Source: Emiliania huxleyi CCMP1516 (Eukaryota; Haptophyta; Isochrysidales; Noelaerhabdaceae). From it: a stretch of 64,000 bases of DNA. Shown here in pieces: positions 24,149-33,510 of the stretch (position 1 is its first letter; each line of letters opens with the position of its first letter). Below the pieces are notes generated by a model. That model searched no databases. It was not told the origin of the DNA and saw only the letters and a program-made list of their open reading frames with translations. The position numbers and the translations under genes were made by a program. The stretch lies in contig NW_005201392.1 of NCBI RefSeq assembly GCF_000372725.1, forward strand, positions 765,755 to 829,754. The letters are read 5' to 3'.

Positions 24149-26923
24149 TCACTGGGCCAACATGGCTCGCACCGCCTCGAGCCGCGGCGCGCACGCCGCG
24201 GAGACGGCGGCGGAGTCGACGCGGCCGAGGAGCGCGCGCAGCACGTCCGCGTGTGCGCCGTCCGCGCCGGGCACGATGGCGTCGAGCAGCGCCCACGCCT
24301 GGGTTCGACACTTCCTCCTGAGGCATCAGTAGTGAGCAACGATGGCGTCGAGCAGCGCGCGCCTGCTCGTGCTGGTGCAGCAGCGGCAGCAGCGCCTGGT
24401 ACGCCGCCTCGACCGCCGGCCGCGCCTCGACAGCGACGTGTGGGTGGCAGAGCAGGCCGAGCAGCAGCGCAGACAGCTCGGGCCGGCCGAGCGCGAGCGC
24501 GAGGGACGCCTCGCCGTGCTGCGGGAGGGCGGCGAGCAGCGCGGCGGCCTGCTCGACGGGGAGCAGCTTCGGCGCCGCGGCGAGGCCGCTGCAGAAGGAG
24601 GTCACGCGCGGGCTCTTCGAGCGCGCGATGGCGCCGAGGTGCGCCACCACCGCCTGCAGCACGGCGGCGAGGAGCGGCGGTGGCAGCAGCGGCATCACGT
24701 CGGCGACCAGCTTCTGCCCCTTTTCGCAGCAGAGCAGCTCGGGCGAGACCGCGCCCCCCTCGGGCGGAGGCGCGCCCTCCGCCCCTCCGGGCGAGCGCAG
24801 CCGGCTAAAGAGGCGCTCGAGCAGCACGCGGCGCTGCTCCTGCCCCGCCGGGGTGCGCACGGCTGCCGACGAGGCGTGCACGCGCAGCCCGATGAGCGCC
24901 TCCCGCGCGGCGGCAACCTGGCTGCGGGTGTGCCAGCGGCTGGCGGAGAGGAGCGCGGGCGGGCCCGCGCCGTCCGGCGGTGCGCCCGTCTCGTCGGAAG
25001 GGAACGCGCCGTCCGGCGGGTCGGGCGGGCCGCCCATCTCGATGAGCGGCTTGGGCGCGGCGATCTTTGCGGCGATCGGGCGGGTGGAGACGTTGCCGGC
25101 GCCGAGCGAGGCGCCAACCTGCTCGTTGGCTAGGGTTAGGGTTAGGTGTGGGTGTGGGTAATGGGGTAGCAGAGCCGAGCGATGCGCCGACCTGCTCGTT
25201 GGTCGCGTGCTGCGTCAGCCGGCGCGAGGTGGTGGTGGTGCTCGGCGCGGAGAGAGCGTGCTTCGCCTGGCGCGGAGAGGGGAGGAGGGGGGGGGGGGGG
25301 GGGGCGGTCGACGGGAGCGCGGAGAGGAGGGTGTGCGCGCGAGGTTGCCTTGGAGTGGCCCCCCTTCATGATCCAAAAGTGGTGGTAAAAGTCGTCGTCG
25401 ACGGGGTCGTTCATCTGCAGCTGGTACGCTTGGTGGCGCAGGATGAGCTGCAGCTCCTGCCCCGTCATCCGCCGGCCCACCCGCGAGCCGGGCGCCTGCA
25501 GCTCACCCGTCGGCGATTGGGTCCTCTCGCGTGGCTCATCACTAGAGTTCAGCCATCACTAGAGTTCAGCCATCACTAGAGTTCAGCCATCACTAGAGTT
25601 CAGCCATCACTAGAGTTCAGCCATCACTAGAGTTCAGCCATCACTAGAGTTCAGCCGAGGCGCCTGCTGCCCGTCCATGGCCAGCCGCTAGGGTCAGGGT
25701 CACGGTAGGGGTAGGGGTAGGGGTAGGGGTTAGGGTAAGGGTTAGGGTGTGGGTACGGGTTAGGGCCAGACCTGCAGCTCGTCCATGGCCGGCCGCTGCT
25801 GCCGCGCGTGCGCCTGCTGCTGCTGCCGCGCCGCCTGCTGCTGCTGCATCACCGCCATCTGGCGCGCGACCTGCTGCTGCTGCGCCACGACCTGCGCGAG
25901 CAGGGCCTGCTGCTGCGCGGGCGGCAGGTGGGCCACCCTCGCCATCGCTGCCTGCAGGTGGGGCGGCAGGCCAGCCGCTGCGACCGGCGGCACGCCCGGA
26001 GGTGGGGGAGGCTGCTGCAGCTGCGGCAGAGCTGCGGGCACCGGCACCCCCCCCGGAGGCGGAGGCATGCCGGCTGGAGGCACTAAGCCGGCAGGAGGCG
26101 GAGGCACTAAGCCGGCAGGAGGCGGAGGCATGCCGGCTGGAGGGTGCGGCGCCAATGGGCGAGGAGGAGGCGGCGAAGCGCCGAGCGGCGGGAGTGGCTG
26201 CGGCGGCGCGGCAGACTGCGACAGCGCGGCCCCGCCCTGCGGCGGCGGCGGCGGCTGCGGCGCGCTCACCGCGGCCTGGCGCGCAAAGCGCTGCTCGAGG
26301 TCGAGAGGGGGTCGGGCGAGGGCAACCTCGAGGACGTTGCCGCCGAGCGGAATGCCCTGCAGGCTCGCGCGCGCGCTCTCCGCGGTCGCTGCGTCCGCGT
26401 AGCTCAGCGTCGCCGTGCTCGACTCCCCCCCCCCCACCAGCTCAAACTCCTCGAGCGGACCAAAGTGAGAGAGCAGCTGCCGCGCCTGCTCCTCGCTCAG
26501 CGAGGCGGGCAGGCCGGAGACGCGGAGCGACCGCGACCCGCCGCCGGCCAGCGCCGGCGCAGCCTCGCGAGGCGGCGATTCGAGCCCCTCCAGCTTGCCG
26601 AGTAGGCCCGCGTCGAGGCCGTCGAGCGCGAGCAGGTCGTCCGGCCCGAGCAGCCCGCGGGTGGCGGCGGCGCGGTGCGGCTCAAGCGCCCCGAGCGCGC
26701 CCTCCGCGCCGAGGTCGAAGAACCCGCCGCCGCCCTCGACGCCCGCCCGCTCGGCGAGGAAGGACTCGTGCAGCGCCGCCAGCTTCTCGGAGTTGAGCTC
26801 GAAAAAGTCCTTGCCCGTGCCGACATTGTCGCCAAAGGTGTCGTCGTTGAACGCGTCCTCCTGGGCGACGACGTCCTCCACTATCGCCTCGTCCACCTCC
26901 TCGTCCTCGGGCGGCTGTGACAT
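24149..26923 (-). CDS. PAT1: PAT1 mRNA-decapping activator with an RRM domain (multi-exon)
   Basis: A P-body protein linking deadenylated mRNA, the LSM1-7 ring, the DDX6-type helicase and the decapping enzyme. The ATG at 26923 is followed by an acidic N-terminus with AFNDDTFGDNV, the helicase-binding signature of PAT1. Residues of about 130-205 form an RRM-like fold (SLRVSGLPASLSEEQARQLL, then STATLSYADAATAESA). A Pro/Gly/Met/Gln-rich linker follows, to about 25770. The next exon gives MTGQELQLILRHQAYQL and DPVDDDFYHHFW, matching the PAT1 central motif. The helical C-terminal domain (KLLPVEQAAALLAALPQHGE, PRLEAVRAMLAQ) ends at TGA at 24149-24151. Introns contain telomere-type and 17-bp repeats and are flanked by direct repeats. 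The RRM is not part of usual PAT1 proteins. Confidence 0.9.
24273..24360 (-). repeat. Direct repeats bracketing a PAT1 intron (offset 66)
   Basis: A 20-bp block ACGATGGCGTCGAGCAGCGC occurs exactly at 24273 and 24339. In transcript sense it codes LLDAI; one copy is exon and one is intron. Confidence 0.85.
25101..25202 (-). repeat. Direct repeats with telomere-type filler in a PAT1 intron (offset 73)
   Basis: The 29-bp blocks at 25101-25129 and 25174-25202 differ at two positions. The filler at 25130-25160 reads as TAGGGTTAGGG followed by degenerate GGGTGTGGGTAA on the + strand, that is CCCTAA-type in the transcript, ending CCCTAG as the acceptor. Confidence 0.9.
25537..25655 (-). repeat. Seven tandem copies of a 17-bp unit in a PAT1 intron
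   Basis: Unit CATCACTAGAGTTCAGC, seven perfect copies in register with no spacers, between the DDDFYHHF exon and the linker exon. GCGCCTGC-type words flank the array on both sides. Confidence 0.95.
25673..25798 (-). repeat. Direct repeats with TAGGGG/TTAGGG filler in a PAT1 intron (offset 108)
   Basis: A block of about 17 bp beginning GTCCATGGCC occurs at 25673 and 25781. The filler at 25691-25765 is degenerate telomere-type DNA (TAGGGG, GGTTAGGG, AGGGTTAGGG). A second telomere-type intron in the same gene. Confidence 0.88.
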
Positions 26924-27105
26924 CGCCAGTCTCCGGACCTTTTAGGCCTACGCCGCGAAGCTGCGAGCCGCGAGCCGAGAACGCGCTCGCACTACCGCGG
27001 GTAGCTCCGCCGGGCCACGCCTATTTCTTTTTTCATACAAAGACCCTGGAGCCACAGTACAATTATTATTATTATAAAGCGCAACTATTAATTCTTTTCC
27101 TCGCG
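26924..27105. promoter_or_regulatory. Short bidirectional promoter between PAT1 (-) and F-box/RCC1 gene (+)
   Basis: Only 182 bp separate the two ATGs. It includes an AT-rich stretch (ATTATTATTATTATAAAG) at about 27062-27079, some 30 bp upstream of the plus-strand ATG, which is the best core-promoter element for that gene. Confidence 0.55.
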
Positions 27106-28443
27106 ATGTCCACCCCGCCGCGCCGCCGCTCGCGCCGCCTCGCCTCCGCCTCCACCGCCGCCCCCTCGCCAGACGCGCCGCCGCCCGCCCGCCTGCTCGA
27201 CCTCCCCAGGGAGCTCCTCGAGCGCGTCCTCTCCCGCTTCGACAGCCCCATCGACATCGCTCGCGCCGCGGCCGTCTCGCTTCTCTTTCACGCCTCGCTT
27301 GCGGAGGTGGGCATCCGCTTGTGGGCGCAAGAGCGCGGCTTCGAGCTGCCGGCGAAGCCAGAGGGCGAGGACTGTGCCGTGCGCTGGCTGTGCTATTCGG
27401 CGCTGCTGCACGAGTCCAACCCGCCGGCGAGGGCGGCGGCAGGCGAAGGGCACAGCGTCTTCATCGACGGCGAGGGGCGGCTCTCGTCGTGCGGGTCAGC
27501 GGCAACGGAGGGCGAGGAGGAGGAAGACGACGACGAGGAGGAATCTCCAGGCCTTCTCGGTCACGGCGAGGGCGTGACGCGGCTCAACACGCCGACCCAC
27601 GGCGACCAGCAGGTCCAGTGGCTGCCCAAGAAGGTCGAGGCCTTTACTGGCCAGCGCGCCGTCGCTGTGTCGGCTGGACTTACGCACAGCATCGCCCTCA
27701 CCGCCGACGGCGCCGTCTGGAGCTGGGGCTGGGGATACTCTGGCCGGTTGGGCCACGGCGACCAGCAGGACCAGCTCCTGCCCAAGAAGGTCGAGGCCTT
27801 TACTGGCCGGCGCGTCGTCACTGTGTCGGCTGGCCAGGGCCACAACCTCGCCATCACCGCTGACGGCGCTGTCTGGAGCTGGGGCCTTGGAGGTGTTGGC
27901 GAGCTGGGCCACGGTGACGATCAGGACCAGCTGCTGCCGAGGAAGGTCGAGGCCTTTGCTGGCCAGCGCGTCGTCGCCGTGTCGGCTGGAGGGGCTTACA
28001 GCCTCGCCGTCACAGCCGACGGCGCCGTCTGGAGCTGGGGCCGGGGATACTCAGGCCAGCTGGGCCATGGCGACGAGCAGCAGCAGCTGCTGCCGAAGAA
28101 GGTCGAGGCCTTTGCAGGGCGGCGCGCTGTCACCGTGTCGGCGGGAGATTTGCACAGCCTCGCCATCACCGCCGACGGCTCCGTCTGGAGCTGGGGCGAT
28201 GGATACTTTGGCCGGCTGGGCCACGGCGACGATCAGAACCAGCTGCTGCCCCAAAAGATCGAGGCCTTCGCTGGGCGGCGCGTCGTCGCTGTGTCAGCTG
28301 GAGTCTACCATAGCCTCGCCATCACCGCCGACGACGCTGTTTATGCTTGGGGCCTGGGCGAAAGCGGCTGCCTAGGCCACGGAGAGGACCTGTCGAACCA
28401 GCTGCTGCCCAAGAAGATCGAGGCGTGGGCGCCGGGGCAGTGA
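27106..28443 (+). CDS. F-box-like plus RCC1-repeat protein
   Basis: An intronless gene of 445 residues from the ATG at 27106 to TGA. The N-terminus is a basic RRRSRRL tail. Residues of about 30-80 (LLDLPRELLERVLSRFDSPI, then IARAAAVSLLFHASL) look like an F-box. An acidic patch (EGEEEEDDDEEE) precedes at least five RCC1-type repeats of about 51 residues. Each contains VEAFxGxRxVxVSAG, HSxAxTADGAVWSWG and LGHGDxQxQLLPKK. Such beta-propellers act as protein-binding or GTPase-regulatory modules. With an F-box this suggests a substrate receptor of an SCF-type ubiquitin ligase. The repeats are very similar at DNA level, which points to recent expansion or homogenisation. Confidence 0.82.
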   Translation: MSTPPRRRSRRLASASTAAPSPDAPPPARLLDLPRELLERVLSRFDSPIDIARAAAVSLLFHASLAEVGIRLWAQERGFELPAKPEGEDCAVRWLCYSALLHESNPPARAAAGEGHSVFIDGEGRLSSCGSAATEGEEEEDDDEEESPGLLGHGEGVTRLNTPTHGDQQVQWLPKKVEAFTGQRAVAVSAGLTHSIALTADGAVWSWGWGYSGRLGHGDQQDQLLPKKVEAFTGRRVVTVSAGQGHNLAITADGAVWSWGLGGVGELGHGDDQDQLLPRKVEAFAGQRVVAVSAGGAYSLAVTADGAVWSWGRGYSGQLGHGDEQQQLLPKKVEAFAGRRAVTVSAGDLHSLAITADGSVWSWGDGYFGRLGHGDDQNQLLPQKIEAFAGRRVVAVSAGVYHSLAITADDAVYAWGLGESGCLGHGEDLSNQLLPKKIEAWAPGQ

Positions 28444-28939
28444 GAAGGTTTGGTGCCCGTGTGCGAGCTCCGTTTTCTATAGTGTGTTGAGCAGCGAAAA
28501 AAGGCAATTTCTGATGCGCCCCCGCGGGCCGCACAGCGCGCGCACACGACCGCGCGGCAAAGCGCGCACGGGCTGACACCTCGTAGTGGGCGGTGCGCCA
28601 CGGTGGGGTCACGGCAGGGGGTGCTCACACTGCGCGGCCGCTGCCAGAGCGCGAAATTTCGCGACTTCGTGCTCGTGTATCTTTAGTCAGAGACATGTCT
28701 CTCGTCTCTCCTCTGAGTCTGACCCCTCCGCCCTCGTGTGAGCTGTGTGACACCTCTCTCTCTGACTGTGGGGGGTCACGTTAGAGAGAAAGAAAGAAAA
28801 AGAAAACGCTAACCGACATCCCAAGCTAGGACTCGAGAGCTAGGAAGCTAGGCTAGCTACTCGTCGCCCTGAATGGTTGCCCAGGTTAGTCAGGACACGG
28901 ATCCCGGCGTGAACACGCCGATCTGACAAAATCCCGAGT

Positions 28940-28978
28940 GCCTACCGCACGCGCCGCGTCGCGGCGCGTGCGGTAGGC
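28940..28978. other. Perfect 18-bp stem, 3-nt loop hairpin
   Basis: GCCTACCGCACGCGCCGC pairs perfectly with its reverse complement across a GTC loop. Such a long perfect stem in intergenic DNA could be a transcript 3'-end element, a small-RNA precursor or a transposon end. No target-site duplication was identified. Confidence 0.85.
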
Positions 28979-29141
28979 TTTGTTTGAAGTTAAAAGTCGA
29001 ATCAGAGCGGTGTCGGCGTTGTGTCCTGAGTTTTCTCCCCCGGACCGCCCAACCGGGACCGCTCCGGGACGCACGCCGGCGAAGCACCATCAAGCTGCTG
29101 TACGGCCCCGGAATCGCCTCCCCTGGCTTAGCTAGAGTGAG

Positions 29142-29174
29142 AGATATTGTGCACATGGTCTGTCTCTACAATAT
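29142..29174. repeat. Copy 1 of a dispersed AGATATTGTGCA motif
   Basis: AGATATTGTGC, ATGGTC, GTCTCTACAATAT in this order are shared with 32157-32187; similarity extends about 15 bp to the left (GGCTTAGCT). Confidence 0.8.
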
Positions 29175-29684
29175 ATACACTGACACTCTACCTCCCAGAG
29201 CTCGTCCCGGTCCGCCACGGCCATCCTTGGGCTTGGCCTCCGGAGGGCCCCCGGCCGCGCGGTCGGCGGCGGCGTCACAAATCCGACCACAGAGCACCGG
29301 GACGCGGTCGGGCGATCTGAGGCCCAACTAGGCGTATGCATTGCCCATCCAGTGCTATCACCTGGACCCATCAACAGGCGCCTGGGGCGCCGTGGCACGA
29401 GGTGTTGTTCACACCTGGGCAAGCACATTCATGCGCAGCACCGAGTAGGCTAGCAGTAGGTGCTAGCACCCGACTAACTACGGGCTGATTCTATTATATC
29501 CGTATATATTTGAGATCGCGGCAAGCCTCGGTGCCTGGCGCGAGGTCGCTTTTTTCACAAGTGGAAGAGCGGGGCATAACACGCGTGCCACCTCTCTCCT
29601 CACACACGTCACATGGTCCCTCGCATCGCTGCCCCGGCGCTCTCTCGCTCGCCCGGCGACGGCGGCGGCGGGAAGGAGCACGCA

Positions 29685-31061
29685 CTACGCGCAAAATCCT
29701 CGCGCAATTTTGCCCACGGGTCCCGCAGCAGCGGCCTCTCGCCCGCTTCCCCTTCCGCCGCCAGCACGCCGCGCAGCCCGCAGCTGCCTGCCGCGGAGCA
29801 AGGCCAGGGCGACGGCCGCAAGTGCCTCCACAGCAGCGCCTCCGGGTAGAGGCGACTCGCCAGGGAGGAGGAGGAGGAGGATGGATGGAGGAGGAGGAGG
29901 AGGAGGATGTGGTGGTGGAGAAGGCCACGCTTGGGACGGGCGCAGAGGCGAGCGCGCCGCTGGAGGCGTTGGCGAGCGCCTCTCCGAAGAGACGCTGCAG
30001 CAGGGGCGCCTGTTCACAGCTGCAGCTGTGAAGAGCTGCTCGTGACGGCTTGAGGTCGCGCAGCAGCACGTTATGAGTGCTCCGTGCCAGCCGCGCAGAG
30101 AGATGGTGGCGTCCACAAGACAAGCGCGTTATGAGTGCTTGCGCGAGGCTTGGCGGGGGCGGCGGGGGCGGCGGGGGCGGGGGTGGGGGCGGGCGAGGCG
30201 CGCCGACGCGGTCGTCGCGGCGAGCAGCTGGTCGAAGGCGAGGCCTAATCTCGGGTAGTCTCGGGTAGTCTCGGGTAGTCTCGGGTAGTCTCGGGTAGTC
30301 TCGGGTAGTCTCGGGTCATCTCGGGTAGTCTCGGGTAGTCTCGGGTAGTCTCGGGTAGTCATCTCGGCCAGCCGGTCGAAGGCGAGGCCTGCGGAGGCGC
30401 AGTGCCACGGCGCGTAGACCGCGCTCGCCGACGCAGGTAGCGTTGGCGGCAGCGGCAGCGGGGCGGTGAGGAGAAGGTCCGGCCTGTGCGACATGGCTCG
30501 AGCGTGCGATGGACGTGTCGTGGACATGTCTCCAGAGTGGGGAGCAACGTCCGGGCCGTGTCCGGAGCACGAGGGTTGCGCTTGGGAAGGCACGCTCGGC
30601 CTAGGTCGACGGGCGGAGGGCTGCTGAGCCGGGCGCAACTTGGGAGGCGCTCGGCAGAGAGAGAGAGAGGGAGGGAGGGAGGGAGGGAGGGGGGGAGGGA
30701 GGGAGGGAGGGAGGGAGGGAGGGAGGGAGGGAGGGAGGGAGGGAGGGAGGTAGGGAGGGAGGGAGGGAGGGAGGGAGGAAGGGAGGGAGGGAGGGAGNNN
30801 NNNNNNNNNNNNNNNNNNNNNNNNNNNNNNNNNNNNNNNNNNNNNNNNNNNNNNNNNNNNNNNNNNNNNNNNNNNNNNNNNNNNNNNNNNNNNNNNNGCG
30901 AGATCGACCGTCACGAGGACGGAGATGTCGCCGCGGGGCGGGCAGGCGCTATGTTGCACACACTTCTCAGCGCGGGCGGAGCCCAGAGCAGTCGCGTCGA
31001 GGACTCGTCACGGGTCGACCTGCTGCTTATCCAAAGGTTTCGAGAAGGCTCATGGGAGAGA

Positions 31062-31142
<81 letters not shown>

Positions 31143-31767
31143 GGGAGGGAGAGAAGACACGCGCCTCGGCGTGCCGCCGCAGCCACTCGCAGCCCGCCAT
31201 CTTGCGTAGCATTCGCAGCGTGTTGCGCTCGACTCGTCCGAGCGCCTCGGGCAGCCCCGCGGCCGCCAGCAGCGCGTCGGTGGGCGTCGAGAGGTCTGGC
31301 GGAAGCTGGCTTTGCGCTCGCAGCCTGGTCAGCGTGGGCGTGCGGCCAAACGCGGACTCCAGGAACGCCTCGGAGGGCGCGTCCTCGAGCCAGACCAGCA
31401 CCGTGAAGCCACGGCCGGCCGCCGGCTGCATCACGTGCGAGCCTAGCGCTGCGGCCGTCGCAGCGAGCGAGGAGCGCCCACGCGCCGCTCCCGAGATCTC
31501 GATTGCGACGACGCTCGACGCCACGGTGGCCTCGGCCGGGGCTCGACGCCAAAGCGGCAGCGCGATCAGCAGCAGCGGCAGGAGCAGCAGCTGGGCGACT
31601 CGCACTCGTACTCGCATGTATATGCGGAGCTCTCGATGTGCGGACGGGCCCCTCCGCGTCGAGCGAGAGTCTCGACGTCGACGCACACCGACGTGCACGA
31701 GGCCTAAAGGACCAGCACCAGCGAGGCGACGGAAAACAATCCTCTTGCGAGCCGATGCTTCACTCAT
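29685..31767 (-). CDS. Unknown membrane-anchored protein, interrupted by an assembly gap
   Basis: The ATG is at 31767. A basic N-terminus is followed by one strong hydrophobic segment (VAQLLLLPLLLIALPLW, about residue 55), so a type II membrane protein or signal anchor is likely. The lumenal-looking part reads EISGAARGRSSLAATAAALG, FTVLVWLEDAPSEAFLESAF and VERNTLRMLRKMAGCEWLRR. Beyond a GA-microsatellite intron comes RGDISVLVTVDL, which runs into the N gap. On the other side exons read AVYAPWHCASAGLAFDQLL, HNVLLRDLKPS and PLLQRLFGEALANASSGAL, ending at about 29685 in a low-complexity tail. Exon boundaries are guided by direct repeats (30225/30369, 30069/30127). The family is not recognised, and the final stop is uncertain. 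Confidence 0.5.
30069..30139 (-). repeat. Direct repeats bracketing an intron (offset 58)
   Basis: CGTTATGAGTGCT occurs exactly at 30069 and 30127, in transcript sense at the start of HNVLLRD and at the intron's 5' end. Confidence 0.7.
30225..30391 (-). repeat. Direct repeats around an expanded TCTCGGGTAG array (offset 144)
   Basis: A block of about 22 bp (CAGC.GGTCGAAGGCGAGGCCT) occurs at 30225 and 30369. Between them are about twelve 10-bp TCTCGGGTAG units. In the transcript these read CTACCCGAGA, the same CCGAGA motif as elsewhere. Array expansion explains the longer intron. Confidence 0.9.
30660..30797. repeat. GGGA microsatellite abutting an assembly gap
   Basis: A nearly pure GGGA tract with single interruptions runs directly into the N run. 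The gap is probably caused by this tract, and its true length is unknown. Confidence 0.95.
30798..30897. other. Assembly gap (100 N)
   Basis: Exactly 100 N, a nominal gap size. It removes part of an exon or intron of the unknown membrane-anchored protein gene. Confidence 1.
31055..31137. repeat. GA microsatellite inside an intron
   Basis: A (GA)n tract of about 83 bp. In the minus-strand gene it supplies a CT-rich tract. It is preceded at 31037-31054 by GAGAAGGCTCATGGGAG, an intronic motif also seen in RAPTOR introns. Confidence 0.95.
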
Positions 31768-33510
31768 GCTTCGGTGTGAATCACGCCCGCTGTGAAAACA
31801 TTTTGCGGGGGATTTTTTCGCCAGTCAATAGAGCATGAAAATACCTTTCAGACGGTACCTTTCTGTCCTCCAGAGTCGAAGAACTCGACCGGTGGCTGGC
31901 CGCCAAAGTGGCTGGACGGCGCCGCGGCGCACACTGGTGAGCCGCGGAGCACACCAAGGGAGCTGTCCTCGGCGCAGCCGATCAGCTCCCGCGGCCTGGG
32001 TGATGGCAGTGGCACTCTCTGAGGCTCCCTGATTTTTTCTGGTATTTGTTGAGCACTCTCTGGTCACCATCGCCGGGCGAGCCTGGCTCTCGCTGCACAG
32101 CGGCGCGACCCGCGGTGAGGCTGCCGATCGTCGAACTGGGCTTAGCTCTCAATCAAGATATTGTGCATATGGTCGGTCTCTACAATATCTTGACTGAGCA
32201 CGACCGATGAATCGGCAGCACGGAGACAGGAAGGCTCGCTGTGTGAGTCGGCCACGCAGAGGGTCGGAACCTGGGTCGCAAGAGGCTATCACGTCAAAGC
32301 GTCCGAAAAAGTCCTTCTTGAAATTCTTTTCCAAGTACTAGCACGCGCCAGTTCGCACCTGTGTCGAGCCTGTGTGCTGTGAGAGAGAGTTGTTTTGTTT
32401 AAATTCTTTTCCAAGGTTTAGTGTGTGTGAGTGTGTCACTCACTCACTCACCAAGGTTTAGCGATTTAGAATCTCAGCGATTTAGAATCTCACTCACCAA
32501 TCCACCCACCGCCGGTAGTGTGACTGTAGTGTGACTGTTTTCGGCGGTCGGTTCGTTGCGCGGAGCTCTTCCTCGCCCACTCGCGTCACGAGGTTCAGCT
32601 CGAATGAGGCATGGCCGGGGGGGGCAGCCATCGTAACCACCAATCAAAATCGGCCTGATTTGTCACGCCAAGCCGGGCCAGCCCGCGGTCGGTGCGGCTG
32701 GCGTGCCCCGCGACCCTTAGTAATGAGCACTTGAGCACTGGATAGGGTCGATTCCGCATGGTGCGGACGGGACCCACCCCTCGATCGTTCGTCTCGCCCT
32801 CCCTCACTGCCTCACTGGTGTGTTCATTGGGGGGGGTCATAACAAACACGGTCATACAGGTAATGGGAGAAAAGAAAGGGAGACGCGGGCGGCTTTGCCA
32901 TCTGTCTCTGTTTGTCGGCGCAGGCGATGGGGGCGGCGGCGGGGGACACCGAGTCCGCAGCGGAGCCCGCCACGGCGCCTAACCCCGCGCCCCCCGCGGC
33001 GCCGGCCCCGGCCGCAGCCGTGCAGGCCGCGGCCCCTCCCGCGGCTGCAGCCGCACCGGCTGCGGCAGCGGGCCCGTCGAATGCGACGACGGCCGCCATT
33101 AGCGCCCTCCTCGCCCAGCGCATTGCTTAGTGGTGCGCTCGCCTCCCTCCTGCGCGACGCTCATTCGAGCGCGTTGTCTGTCTTGGCGCGCGCGCAGCGC
33201 GCGAAGAGGTGTGAAGAGGGGGGTCGTGTCCGGTGTGAAGGGTAACCCACCAGGGTATCAGCCTATCCTCTAGGGGCCCAATGCGGGTCCTCTCAAGAGG
33301 GTATCAGGGTATAGCCCTGGGGTATGATCTTGCATACAATGATACTATACCAGGCTGAAGTGTCGAATCCAGGCTCTCTCCTTGTTGAGACACGTGGCAA
33401 CGGTGAACGAGCAAGCGTTGCGACCTGTCCGGCGGTGGAGGTGGCGACGGGCGAGGCGACCACGCTCGCGTGGGCGCCGACGATCGTCAACTCGAGGTGA
33501 CGCCACCGAC
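31768..33510. other. Non-coding stretch, possible small Ala/Pro-rich ORF
   Basis: Mostly intergenic. An open frame from an ATG at 32927 to TAG at 33130 would encode about 67 residues of Ala/Pro low-complexity. It is too biased to call. GGGTATCA words recur at 33245-33310. The hairpin at 32153-32193 lies here. Confidence 0.45.
32153..32193. other. 12-bp inverted repeat hairpin, copy 2 of dispersed motif
   Basis: TCAAGATATTGT and ACAATATCTTGA pair perfectly across a 17-nt loop GCATATGGTCGGTCTCT. The loop and left arm are conserved in the copy at 29142-29174, where the right arm has decayed. Confidence 0.8.

Larger units (their letters stand above)
28444..29684. other. Non-coding stretch with hairpin and shared 50-bp motif
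   Basis: No gene is supported. It contains a perfect 39-nt hairpin (28940-28978) and a segment at 29128-29174 that is related to one at 32138-32187. The region is AT-richer than the flanking genes. Confidence 0.5.

Noticed and set aside
25537-25655. A CRISPR-like array
   Set aside because: Seven 17-bp units follow each other without spacers, and the locus is an intron of a eukaryotic gene.
29685-31767. GPI-transamidase subunit (PIG-S-like) identity for the membrane-anchored protein
   Set aside because: Only the N-terminal membrane anchor (LPLW) looks similar; the later conserved blocks of that family were not found.
32927-33130. Small Ala/Pro-rich ORF
   Set aside because: Pure low-complexity composition from GCC/GCG repeats; not enough to call a gene.
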